A stretch of 64,000 nt of DNA. Source: Tubulanus polymorphus (Eukaryota; Nemertea; Palaeonemertea; Tubulaniformes; Tubulanidae). Within the stretch, counting starts at the first letter, position 1, and the number at the start of each line of letters is the position of its first letter. This document shows, piece by piece, positions 44,821-56,129 of this stretch. The position numbers were made by a program, and so were the translations under genes. Where the stretch lies: contig NC_134028.1 in NCBI RefSeq assembly GCF_964204645.1, positions 12,503,001-12,567,000 of the forward strand. Direction: 5' to 3'. The notes under the pieces were generated by a model that ran no database searches, was not told the DNA's origin, and was given only the letters and a program-made list of their open reading frames with translations.

Positions 44821-46660
44821 GGTGACTAAAGATTGTTGATTGACAGGTGCGCATGTACCGTACTCTTCACTGCTGATTTTGAAAAATGCAGTTTTGAGAT
44901 GCCCATCTTCTAGGCGATCTCGCATAAAAGGGGTGGGACTGGGGATCACAAAACCTTAACAGGTGTTTTCTTGATTGACATCCAAGCATGCCGTAGTTGT
45001 TTGTACCGTACCGGCAATTTGATGATTTTACGACACTTTAAAGATTTAAACGCAATATATTTCAAAAAATTATGAAATTTAGAAATAAGTTCTCCCCCAG
45101 GTGTAAAAATAAAGTAGTTTTGGTGTATATTGCAAAAGGTTTTAGTTTGATTCGTTAAGCCATCTTTTCCCGGAAATTGCCGTAAAGTTGGGAAGTATTA
45201 AAAAAATTGCTACATCCAGGCATTTTCGTTTATTTCCGGGTTCGCGTAAGCGTTTCACGTTTAAATCAGCTGTTTACCTAAGTTTTAAGTTGTTTTGTCA
45301 TTTTCTCTGATGAATGAAATGAAATTTGTGATAATTATTTCATTTTGAATAGTTTTGGGGATGATGTTGCCGATAAAGCTAAAGAAATCCCCTGTTTCAT
45401 TCTGAATGAAGGCCTTGCCCTTAGGCCTACCTCATCATCAATCACACTGAATAAGCAGCTAGATGAACCCCCTGCCTCTGCCCAATAACACTGACATATA
45501 AAAACTTAACTGAAATGAAAATGCAATATTTATTTATCAAAAAATAATTCATTTATGTTTTACAAATTAATTATTAGCTACAACTGAAATTGCCAAACTC
45601 TTATGAACATCGTTGGACTTGGGCCGCCACAAATTTTCTTTGGCTTTGTTATTGTGGGATTTCTCTCGTTGTGTTAATTTATTGTTTCATGGGGTCTTAG
45701 ATACACAAACCTACAACACAACTGGACGTATATTCCCACCCATACCTATATATCAGCCGGATTCCTCAACGACGTCAACACCATTATTACAAAAACTTGA
45801 ATTTTCAATATTCCTGCCCATAAGCAGTAAGGACACATGTCACGTTTGACCTACACGTCACAGCAGACTAATATTATGTATTACCCCCAGAACCCCTCAA
45901 CACAGGCAAAACCATCCAGTATTAGATTTTTGCAATCTCTTCTCCAATTGTTTACCTACACAATATTCCATTTTTCACTGGCAGATGCTGAAGACAAAAA
46001 TCTGATAAATTCCTATTTACACCAAACCACTACATTTATATTAAAGAGGTATTCACAATATGTAGCCCATAGAATGGTCACCTTACAACAAAGTTCTAAG
46101 ACCACATGCGTTCCAATGTTCCCACCAGCGGGTGCTGCAAACATGACACAGCTGATTCTTTCCTATCATTCATAAGGCAGCAAACTTGATAATTACAAAT
46201 TATTGCACATATATAACCCGTGGATTGACACACCTATTGAAAAGTTATACAACATTTACTCAATGACAGCTGACGTTTTGGGGGTATATGCCTAACTTTA
46301 ATAATTAACACTAGTCTTATAATCATATCAAAAGTGACCATGGTGTCTCGGGACCCATAGTTTCATGAAAAATCCCCAAATACACAAACCTCCATGTCCC
46401 ATTCACCTATATGTTTATATTATTACATTCTCTATTTTTCCACCAGGCGCCAGTATTTTCCTCAAAAGTATTTTTCTTGTTATGATTTGATGAAACATAA
46501 AAAACTGCCACAAAAAAGTTCATTGTAGACATCATAGAACATTATTATTAATTGAATAAGGTCCCATAAAATAAAAAACACCACAAAGTAGGAATTTTTA
46601 GAGAAAAGAAATGTCGACCGAATTTGCATAGTTCATGAATTGATTCATTGGATTAATTAA
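44821..46660. other. Intronic; ORFs without recognisable content
   Basis: The plus-strand frames 45613-45849 and 45837-46175 overlap and are moderately long (78 and 112 codons). They show no domain, Kozak context or splice sites that I recognise. The second ('DAEDKNLINSYLHQTTTFIL') looks somewhat protein-like. Confidence 0.3.
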
Positions 46661-46665
46661 CTTAC

Positions 46666-46781
46666 CCGACCACGATCTACTTCATCATCATAATCATCAG
46701 ACCAGGTCCGTTTATTTTCACGAGCCCTCTCTGCAAAGACTTCATTGTCTATATTATTTTTTCCACCAGTCCATGAATTCA
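46666..46781 (-). CDS. USP36/42: USP36/USP42-like deubiquitinase, conserved C-terminal block exon
   Basis: The acceptor is tttttcag and the donor CGG|GTAAGT. The exon is 116 nt, entering in phase 1 and leaving in phase 0. It encodes 'NSWTGGKNNIDNEVFAERAR' and then 'ENKRTWSDDYDDEVDRGR'. This matches the diagnostic vertebrate C-terminal motif 'LTWDG.MSAVSQDA...AR.ETVVDDWDEEFDRGK' in order and spacing, and is the strongest evidence for the family assignment. Confidence 0.85.
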
Positions 46782-47054
46782 CTGAAAAACATGAAGGACA
46801 TTGAAAATCCAAATGCATAGACATTTATTGACACATAAGTAACATGCCTATAATCTGCTTATCTAGATTGTCATTGGACTTTTAACTGCATTGACTGCTG
46901 AGTTAGTAGGAGTAGTGAGGTCATTATACACAGAAGCTATTATGTCCAAATTATAGAATTTAACTCCGCAGTTTACTTAACTTTGGGTTTAAACAGATTC
47001 AGTGTGAGTGAGGAAAAGTTAACCCCATGTGCATACTCTATTTTTATTGAGGAA

Positions 47055-47175
47055 TGCAATTAAACAAGGGGTCCAGGGTCACAACGCCCACTTGGAAAGT
47101 GGTTTGAAATTCTCAACAAATCATTACAATATTACACAACCCCCTGATGAAAGAAACTACTGACTTTCAATCTCA
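47055..47175 (+). repeat. R1 left-end fragment
   Basis: It starts 'caaggggtccagggtcacaa', continues through 'cccacttggaaagtggttt', and is cut off near 47175. Confidence 0.65.
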
Positions 47176-47346
47176 CCACAGGCGTAGACAAGAAACGAAA
47201 TTATTAATATGGACTTTCCCAAATTTACATGATGGTACACGTTTAATCCATATATAAACAATCGAAACCAAGGTGAAGAAAAATTGGTACCTTGTTTCTC
47301 ATTTCCGACTGGGTGCAAAAGTCTTTGGCTCAGTGACCCGGAAAAA

Positions 47347-48287
47347 TACTAGGAATCTAGGGACACCATGTCCACTTGGGAAGTGGTTTCAAATGTTCAA
47401 CATTCTAACATCTTCAATATTCAACACCCTCTGGTGACCATATACTGAAACCAATGACCTTGAAAACTCACCACAATCATAGAACATGTCATGTCTTACA
47501 ATTTTGCAATCTACTGCGGCAACACATAGGTAACAATATAATATGGAAATAAGCTTTTGTTTGTAATTGATTGTAGTTACAAAATATGCATAGGTACTAA
47601 TATAAGTAGACAAATTGTATACCCAGGTGGCAAAACCATATGAATTGATCCCGAATTCCAAGTGAAGAGATTTATCCTACGACGGTGCTCATTATAATCG
47701 AATATCAAGTCAAATTATTTTTCTGAAAAAACCTTTTTCCACCTATGAAAGAGTATTGATGACACTAAGATGGCTGCCAATAGTGTGATAATTGTCAGAC
47801 AAAAATAACCTGTCTTAAGTATTAAAGATCACTTTTAATAGAATACCCACAACAAATTGCAAGGAAAAATGCCAACTCATTAAAAAGCTACAGGACTCAG
47901 AATTCAGTATTTTTTGGCACAAAAATGGTCACAGGATGGCCATCTTGAGCCCGATCCACCCAATTTTTCTCATGCTGATGGGAACTTGGGGATACTAGTA
48001 TATATGAAAGATGAAGATAATTGATTAAAGTGTCTTCAAAATTTTCGTTGAAAACTTCAAGAATGTGTAAAAATTGCGGATGTCCACAAACAACAATTGG
48101 TCCGCCATCTTGAATCTGACTGGACTGACCAATTTATTGGCTGAAGATGTCTAGGGTAGATCCTTCAAATACCAAGACATTACCAACTCCCAAAGTAACT
48201 GGATTCAGTCTAAGGATGGACGAATAGATTGAGGACGGATGAAAAAAGAATGCAATAGCCCCTCGGTCCCAAGTGGGCTGAAAAACC
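47347..48287 (+). repeat. R1 copy with both ends
   Basis: The left end is 'actaggaatctagggacacc' and the right end 'ggtcccaagtgggctgaaaa'. Inside are one and a half internal units, 'ctaagatggctgccaatagt', and a final 'ggatggacgaatag' stretch. At about 940 bp it is the most complete R1 reference here. No ORF. Confidence 0.8.
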
Positions 48288-49714
48288 TGCCTGCTGGGTG
48301 GTTCAAAATTAGCTCTGGGAGTACAAGAAATAAAATAAAAGCATTTGGATGGGTCTCAGTATGTCTTTCTGATATTTTTTCCCTTTTATTGTGGGGTTCG
48401 AGCTTACAGGTACAACAGATTATGAGTTTAGTTATCAATGTTTCTTTTTCCCAATGGGGGAGAGACCAGAGAACATTGTTCACATTTTTCATGTCAACAC
48501 CCCTGATGTCATGATTGAATTGCATTGACCAGGGATGAGAACGCCGACCTATTAAATCCTCGTTTTTTTTTCTTGAGTTACACCCGCGAACCAGCACTCG
48601 CGAGCGCCGAAGGCGCGAAGCAATTACGGGGGGTCATTACATTTTAGAAGGAAATGACTATTTCCAATGTGGCACGTGCACATTCGATGCATCATGGGTC
48701 AGGCCCTGAATTATTACAGTTAAAATGCGCCCATGAATGCTTTCTAAAAATCATCCTGTTGTATACAGTGTATATAATATCTCGTGGTGTTTGCCACGTA
48801 CGCGCGAGGCAACAGTAGAAGGCCTATATACAATACTACTGTTGCAGCGCGCGCGTGTCTGCAACCGATCGTTGAAATACATCATACACATTGTAGTAGA
48901 TATAAAATCAGTGTTGCAATGAATACGCATAGAAATGCAATAGGCAACGATAAGTAAGATAGGCGTTGAACGCTTTTACGGTTCACCCGCTTACCAATCA
49001 CGCTGGACCAGCTGAGTAAGACCATCATCAACCCCACCCCTTATACTTTTACATCATTTTTGGAATTTTTTTGAAAAATGATATGTTTCAATACCGAAAT
49101 CCAGGGGAAACTGTGGGCAATTCCTATTTCTGATTGACCCGATTTTAGATATGGCTCGGACCTAAGTAATGCCCTACTTGTATACCAAGGGGATAAAAAT
49201 ATGTAAGTACATAATACAGAGCCTAAAGTGTCCCAAGCCAAAAGTGTAGGAAACGTAATGTTTCTATTACATAGGATGGACAGTAGCATACATGGATTCC
49301 ACTCGTGCCGAGAGACTGATAATTTTTGTCTGAATTTAAACACAAATTTTATGTTTATAAGCTGTAAGTAGTCAAATTTGATAGGGCATCCTATTTGATG
49401 AAAGCTCAATGACTGGAAAGAGGGAGGAAAATAATACGAATGAACCTCATGAATTTGATTCAGTTTAAGACAAAATCCATTTACTATGATGTTTTGCAGC
49501 ATGTCCCAGCTAAGATCAAGCTTTGGCTAATACAAAAACCTGTTAAATACAACTTTTGCCCACAAGATTCATATTCATGAGGTTCCAATGAAATAATCAA
49601 CAGAATAACAAGATTTCTGTGAAAAGCAAAACCCTAATAAAAAATTCCTGGGAATAACAATAGGGTTTTCTGATGAAAGGTCAGAAAACCCGTAAGTATA
49701 GGATAATGCAGTAC
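48288..49714. other. Intronic sequence without recognised feature
   Basis: Overlapping ORFs at 48205-48597 and 49041-49502 on the minus strand lack domains and splice context. They overlap or adjoin repeat sequence. Confidence 0.4.
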
Positions 49715-49879
49715 CTGAGCTACCATAGCCATGAAGTGTCTGTTTCTGCAACTCCTCTATAACATTTGAACTATGACTTCCATCCCATGATGTTTTAGCG
49801 TAACTGTGATTTGTTTTATCGTGGTGTTGTCTGCTTGTGAAGCCATCTTTAACATGATGATCCCAGCACGTACTTGGAA
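49715..49879 (-). CDS. USP36/42: USP36/USP42-like deubiquitinase, internal exon
   Basis: The acceptor is tatttcag and the donor TCAG|GTACTG. The exon is 165 nt, entering and leaving in phase 1, so it joins the exon ending at 63214 and the one starting at 46781. It ends with 'TSWDGSHSSNVIEELQKQTL' and then 'HGYG'. This corresponds to the 'WDG...VV.ELL..SS..AYG' block just before the C-terminal motif in vertebrate USP36/42. Confidence 0.85.
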
Positions 49880-50023
49880 CTGAAATAATGTAGGTTTTAG
49901 TGCTATTTCATACACTGAGATAAGAAATATACAAAACGTGAGACAAAAAAAGAGTGCATGAAAACTATACAATATTACAACTTATGATTACTTAATTACT
50001 ATTTAAGATACATTCAAAACTAG

Positions 50024-50310
50024 ATGTCCAGAGATACCGTGCCCATGTGGTAGTGGTTTAAAAATCTCAATCTGAAATTTCAATATTCGACATGTCTCAA
50101 TACTCAATTCATTGCCATTAAAAAACGGGCATAGGTACCAATATAAATAGACCAGTTGTACATACTTCAACTCGCCCAGTTAGCGAGAACAAAAAGTAGG
50201 TGATCCCAATACCATGTGAGGAGATGCATCACATAACAGTGCTAAGGATTAACAAATATAAAGACCTCCTGATATTTTCAACAAAAATCCTTTTTCCATC
50301 AAGAATTGAA
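50024..50310 (+). repeat. R1 fragment
   Basis: It starts 'actagatgtccagagatacc' and ends near 'atactgatgactgtt'. It is truncated inside the element. Confidence 0.65.
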
Positions 50311-50349
50311 TACTGATGACTGTTAAAAATCTCTTCCCCATCCTCTCCC

Positions 50350-50402
50350 GGCAGGGCTTCGAACCTAATGGCATCGAGATTGCCACAGTACAAAACCCTG
50401 CC
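50350..50402 (-). repeat. tRNA-like hairpin with B-box
   Basis: On the minus strand GGCAGGG at the 5' end pairs with CCCTGCC at the 3' end. GGTTCGAAGCC resembles a T-arm. At 53 nt it is too short for a tRNA and lacks D and anticodon arms. It is comparable to 10715-10765. Confidence 0.45.
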
Positions 50403-51542
50403 ATACTGGACTGAGTGCGCAGCTACAAATGTAGCCTAGATGATGTTATCATTAGCCAATCAGATATCCTGTTATATTTGAGCCCAGATTTTCCCATTTA
50501 TAGTTCTTCCGTGAAATTTACCTCAGCGAATATGATTGGGTCTGCATGTTTATATGTGGAAATCCTGCGCATGTGCCTGCACACCAAGTCTTAAGTATGT
50601 TCACTCTGAAAAGAGCCCGATAGGCGTGTATGTACTGTTGACCTCAGAGCTCTAGTTGCGTCTGATTGTGTACATTGAATTATTTGAGTGCATAACCAAT
50701 AACACTGCTGCTACACGCTATGAACAACCTTTCCATGCGCTTACTATTGCACAATTCTATGCTTTTGGTTTTCTTAGTTATTGTCCTGTTTGTCAAAAAT
50801 GTATGAATTGACAAAATTTCCAGGATTGTAGCGGCAAATGCCTTGCCTTCTAGGAAACCGCAACCAGCCCCAAGTACTTATCAACAAGGTCTGTAACTAA
50901 TTTTCAAGTTTAATCCAATTCCAAAGGGAAGATGATATATTACTGACAGTATTTATACACAAATAGGTCGGAGATACCCCCATGGTTTGAGGACCATAAG
51001 GCGTATCCATCTAAATTCATTTGTACAGAGTTTTACAAGACACTCAGATAACTTAAGAGCTACCAAAAGAACAGTCCATCGGAAGCCTCAAATTGCTGGT
51101 TGAAACAAATATGTCTAGAAATGGGGATACTGAAGGGATTTTTACTATATAAATGGATTAAGCCATAATACCAGTATTTTCTTCTTGGTTAGACTTAGGC
51201 ACTACACTTATCCATATGTTTATCATTTATGCTCAGTGAATTCTAGGATAGCAAGGATTCTCATAGTGCATAAAAGAGTTTAATGAAATGAAAAACTTAT
51301 CACTTAGGTTAGGATAGGTTAACTTAGGTTTATTTGTTTCAATTAGGCCAATATATTATTTCAATATCAATTGAAATTCAAGGTAGATATTTTTACTATA
51401 TGCATAGTTGGAACGAGCACATGGTAATGTTTACCATTGCTGTGGTTATACTCAATACAGTCATGTTGCAATTGGTTGTTAATTTGAGTGGCAGTACATA
51501 GTGACCCTCCTTCCTGGCTCTTTTGAGAGTGAACAGACTTAA

Positions 51543-52178
51543 AGGCGAACTGTAGTGAAAAATTTTTTGTATCTAGATGTGTTAGAAACCTTTATAAATA
51601 CATTTTCAAAACAGCAGAAAAACATTTCATCTAATACTTTATCCAAAAAAGAGGGTTTTGTAAAGTGACTGGCCGCCGCCATTTTCTCCACGTAGCTGAC
51701 GCTTTTCTCTCGGCTGTGACGTAGTTGCGGCCCACTTCGATACGTGTTACTGCTGCTATTCATAGTGTATTCATCACTTTAAGTCCAATAACAGTTCTAA
51801 ACTGCAGCATGATGCCACATCAGCAATTATTTGGATATGTTTCACACAGTGAGTGGATAAATAAAAGTAGAGACCCCACTGGCAGCCCAGCAGGAGTATT
51901 TTAATCGCAATTTTCAACTGATATCTTCAATGAGTGTATCTATTTGAGTACACACTGGAGTGTGTGAAGGGCCGGGATACGTCATCAATGTTTACATGCC
52001 TTGCTTTGGAATTTAAATATGGCGGCTCTCATCTGCCGTAAATTCTGCTGATAACAGTATCAAAATCGTTGTATACAAGTTAATTAGGAAGAATTGGAAA
52101 TTTCAACTAGCATTATGCTAAACAACAACAAATGTAGAAATGAATGGCCAATTAAAATTTTTTGACTGCAGTTCCCCT
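51543..52178. mobile_element. Kolobok-like element with TTAA TSD (AGGCGAACTG ends)
   Basis: The inverted ends (AGGCGAACTGTAG / CTGCAGTTCCCCT, with mismatches) extend into AAAATTTTT tracts. TTAA flanks lie at 51539-51542 and 52179-52182. No transposase. Confidence 0.75.
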
Positions 52179-52259
52179 TTAAGAGCGGCAGGGGTTCGTG
52201 CCGTGGCTTCATTGCCACTTTTGTTTTTATAAAATGTAACAAATGACTGAGTGACAGAT

Positions 52260-53845
52260 CATAATCAAAGCACTTTTTAGAATACCCATCACAAATTGCA
52301 ATGATGAATGGCATACCAGTAGGAAGCTACAGGACTCAGAATTTGGGCCAAAATATACATTTTTGGGCACAAAAAAAGGACATAGGACGGCCATCTTCAG
52401 TTAGATCGACCCAGTTTTTTTATGTTAATGCGCCCTTGGGGGTTTCAAATATATACGCAAGATCCAGGTTATTGATCGAATCATCTTCAAAATTTCCCTA
52501 AAAAACTTAGAAATTGTGTAAAAAGTGCTGATTTTGGCGAACAACAATGGCTGCCAGTTGATTCTGACAGGGCCAGTTTTTGGGCTAAATATGTGTCTAG
52601 GGTAGATATATGTACAGTGCTTCATCTAGCCAAAAAAAGAAGGGCGGTCCGCCCCGCCCCCGAAAATAGCCGCCCTTGTGCCCTTCAGATGTGTCCCATG
52701 CTCGCCCTTGTGCCCTAATCACTTGCCGTAGGTCCGCCATCCTGCCCTTGTCAGTCACTAGTAATGAGTCAGGGCTTTCAAAATAAGCCGACACATCCGA
52801 CTGTTAGTAAGTTTCCTGCGACGGCTATGAAATATCTCGTACGATATCAACGATAGTAGCTCATGTGATCAGTGGTTATATTCAAATGTTCTGCAGTCAG
52901 TGTGCATCGTGTGAAAACGTGCCTCAGACGCGTGGCCTAGTTTAAGTTTCCAGGAAATTGGCTGACTTCCAAACCACTGCCAATCATTCTAGCGACTGCC
53001 GTTGTAAAGCTGGTAGTGTATATTCGATGGATTGTTTCGTTTTGAACACATCGTGATGCTCTGGATCTTTTTATCTAGACTATTAGACAATTTTTTTTTT
53101 ATACAAGGTGACAAACTTTGTTCGGTGAACTCACAGAGAGACTCGCACAGACAATTAGTTTGAGTAGCCTAATAGCAATAATGTGTTCTTAAGCTGGCTG
53201 CTTACCAATTATCAACAGTTACTTGCCAATCACTAACACTATCAATTTAAATCAATTAATTTGATATTTCTAAGATTAAAAATATGCAATTTCATGTAGG
53301 CCTATACACTATTGCTGGCTCTTTTTCGCTGTATTTGCTACTTGAGATTGCTTTTTTCTGCAATTTTTTTGTCTGCAACTGGTTTTCCAAATCATTTTGA
53401 AAGCCCTATCTAGATTAACTTTTGTTCATTGACAGGCATAGGTGTAAGGATGTACTGTGGTCAAGTGTGTCACTCATGGCATAATCAGATTTAAACATAG
53501 TTTCTAGTCCTCAATCGTAGTAGGGGGTACCTCGATTCTATGCAATAGGGAACATTGCAGTTTGCCCCTAAAACAGACGTGAGTGCGTTATTATGTGCCC
53601 TTGCTCCGATGGAATCACGCAAAAAAATGCCCTTATTTGAAATCAGCATCCTGCCCTTTTTTAATGCTAGATGAAGCACTGTATGTATAACCCAAATATC
53701 AAGACATTACCTTGAAGCGTCTTCAAAACTTCCCAAAATAACTGGATTCCGTCTGCGGCGGACAGAGGGACGGATGGACGAACGGACGAAAAGTGAACAC
53801 AATAGCCCACTGGGACATTAGTCCCAAGTGGGCTAAAAAAGGTTA
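52260..53845 (+). repeat. R1 right half, split by a 6-bp-TSD element
   Basis: R1 text ('aaattgcaatgatgaatggc', 'ggctgccagttgattctgac', 'gtgtctagggtagatata') stops at 52614. It resumes at 53682 ('tatgtataacccaaatatc') and reaches the terminal hairpin at about 53805-53835: AGCCCACTGGGAC, four bases, GTCCCAAGTGGGCT. Confidence 0.85.
52615..53681. mobile_element. Non-autonomous DNA transposon, CAGTGCTTCATCTAGC ends, perfect 6-bp TSD
   Basis: The inverted ends are exact for 16 bp. The TSD tatgta lies at 52609-52614 and 53682-53687, and the R1 copy at 44740-44780 shows the uninterrupted site. A CAG start and 16-bp TIR are hAT-like, but the TSD is 6 bp. The interior has 'cgcccttgtgccct' repeats and, inverted at about 52905-52965, the 'actaggccac' core shared with other elements. 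Confidence 0.9.
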
Positions 53846-53849
53846 GTTT

Positions 53850-54845
53850 TTTTCATTTTTCCCATCATTTGAATCCAATTAATCAGAATTTCCACTCCTT
53901 TCTTGTCATGCAGTCAGTCTGTGGTTTTGTGGAACATACTCAAATAATAAAAAATATTTATCATATTTCAATCCCTTTGTCTCACGTTTTCTTCTTAAAA
54001 ACCCATGCCTTATCGCGGACCTGTGCTGGATAGTAAAAAATTCATATGCTCTCTTGTATCTTCCATCTTGCAGAGACTGCCTCGATGAGCATATGTTCGT
54101 CTTACGCTACCTTCTACCAGCCAAATCGGCTGACCGTGCATGCCAGATGTCTGTATATCGTGAGAAAGCTGTGTGCAATGACTTTCCTGGGCTAGATAAC
54201 TGCAACAATGTGCGGGGCCAGCGGTAAATCGTTATGTACAATACGATGTATGTATATATGCATAAGAAATCTTGTATATCGGTGTTCTCCATTGCAAAAA
54301 ATTCCCAGGGGCAGTTAGTATGCAAGAACATGCGCCGAGGCTTTCGAGCACTTATCGGCAGCGGAAAGATGTTCTATTTGTAGGTGCTCAGATGCATTTT
54401 CCCAGAATTTGCGATCATAATCAACTAGTCTAAGTTCGAAAATTTTTATAGCCTTTGTCTAGAAAGTGATCGTCGGCAGTTTCCTTGAAGCACTTTTCTG
54501 CCAGAGATTGGTAGTCCTGCGGGCATGAAATAGTTTCGATGTTCTTCCATCTGTATAATTAGATTTGTCAATAAAGCTCAGCAAGAATTATATTTATTTC
54601 CATTTAGTGAACTTATGTTTGAAAAATAATTTGGTAATCATAAGAAAAGATTTTCTACGGGTTCTACGATCTTTTACGGGCATTGAGACTTGAAAAATTG
54701 AGGCTGCTGGTTTCGATAATTCAGCTGCTGAGTGCAGCAGTGTGACTCGTCGTGCATTGATCTTCGCGTGCATGCCAGGCAGTCCCAGGATATCTATCGG
54801 CTTACCTGAGCGGCACCATGGTGAGCCCTTTCTACAATTATTGAC
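53850..54845. other. Intronic sequence without recognised feature
   Basis: No domain-bearing ORF, splice-flanked exon or repeat end was recognised. Confidence 0.4.
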
Positions 54846-54848
54846 GTA

Positions 54849-55456
54849 CCGTATTTTCCGGCCAATAAGCCGATTTTCTAGCCTCAGATTTTTACCCAAA
54901 ATATCGTGATCGGCTTATTGGGCGGATACGATCTGACATAAAAAATCACTTCCCGATCTATGCCACTCTAATGCTCTCAATGATCGTCAAAATCAAGAAA
55001 AGTGGTCGATATTTATTTGAGGTCATTATTTACTACCAATTATAATCTATTTTGAACTATTTTATTTTTACTTAGATTGTTCCATCACCGCACAGCGGCA
55101 ATGGGATACATTTATATAACGCGCGAGTTCATCGTACTACCACGTGTCAGTTCATACATTAGTATATATGCAAATCAGCAGTGAGCCGCGTACTGCGTGT
55201 ATGGCTGTGTGTATAGTAATCAGCTGAGTGAGTCTATATATAGCACAGTCACTCAGCGATGATAGTATACACAGCACTCTCACACATCGGCGGGCCCTAC
55301 TGTCAGCCTCTTAAATCGTCAATTAAGACGAACTAATTGACAAATCAGTGAATTAAAATCTCTGATGAAGGGCCTCGGCTTATTGGACGAAGCTTTATGA
55401 AATCCATGTATTTTAGGCTAAAAAACTGCCCTCGGCTTATTGGCCGGAAAATACGG
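54849..55456. mobile_element. TA-flanked MITE with CCGTATTTTCCGGCC ends
   Basis: The inverted ends CCGTATTTTCCGGCCAATAA are repeated at the right and flanked by TA at 54847-54848 and 55457-55458. An internal 'cggcttattgg' word occurs four times. TA targets fit Tc1/mariner-type mobilisation. No transposase. Confidence 0.8.
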
Positions 55457-55929
55457 TATGTAATAAGTTTATATGGCATGAAGCGTTTATCCGACTCACT
55501 ATTTATACAACTATTGATATACCGGAAATGTTTCAATTTATTGGGACGATCTAGATTTATTTTTTGTAGGGGCGCTTTTATAAAAGGGCAGCAAAAAATA
55601 ACAGGGGCTGATTTTCAAGTTTTCAAATTTTCATGGGGCGCCCGTCCCTCAAAAAACCTTATGAACACTATATATCAATCCAGTGTTCAATTATGCAAAT
55701 TAATGTAGTGCAGTGATCGATCGTACATCAAAACACAAGTTATTTTCATCAATATAATGGGCATGCAAAAAACGAATATAACAATAAGAGACAGATGTAA
55801 TTTCCACTTTAGTTTTAGACATCACCAATAGAACACCAAACGCGCATGCATCAGTAACTCACTAATTGATCCCAGCAAATTGATCCCATACAAAATTTCC
55901 CACGTCCCAAACCACGAAAATGAGGGCAA

Positions 55930-56115
55930 AAATCAACAAGAAAAGAAATTTCTAATATGGACTTTCCTAAATTTAAATAAATGTATGTTAAATCCAGCAT
56001 CAAAATTAAACATTGGTACTCTTGAGGTTATGCAGAACGGTTGAAAAAGAGTGACAACTATTAGATTGAATTTAAATGATGGGAGAAAACTGACTTTTTA
56101 CAGATAATTAGATCA
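55930..56115 (+). repeat. R2 left-end fragment
   Basis: It contains 'gaaatttctaatatggactt', 'aatccagcatcaaaattaaa' and 'gatgggagaaaactgacttt', as in R2 copies B and D. It then breaks into R3. Confidence 0.7.
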
Positions 56116-56129
56116 AAAATAAGGACTGA

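Noticed and set aside
48205-48597. 130-codon minus-strand ORF
   Set aside because: Its C-terminal part is translated R1 right-end sequence; no protein signature.
52597-52794. Minus-strand ORF with 'KGGYFRGRGGPPFFFWLDEAL'-like text
   Set aside because: The readable part is the translated terminal inverted repeat and CG-rich repeats of the transposon at 52615.
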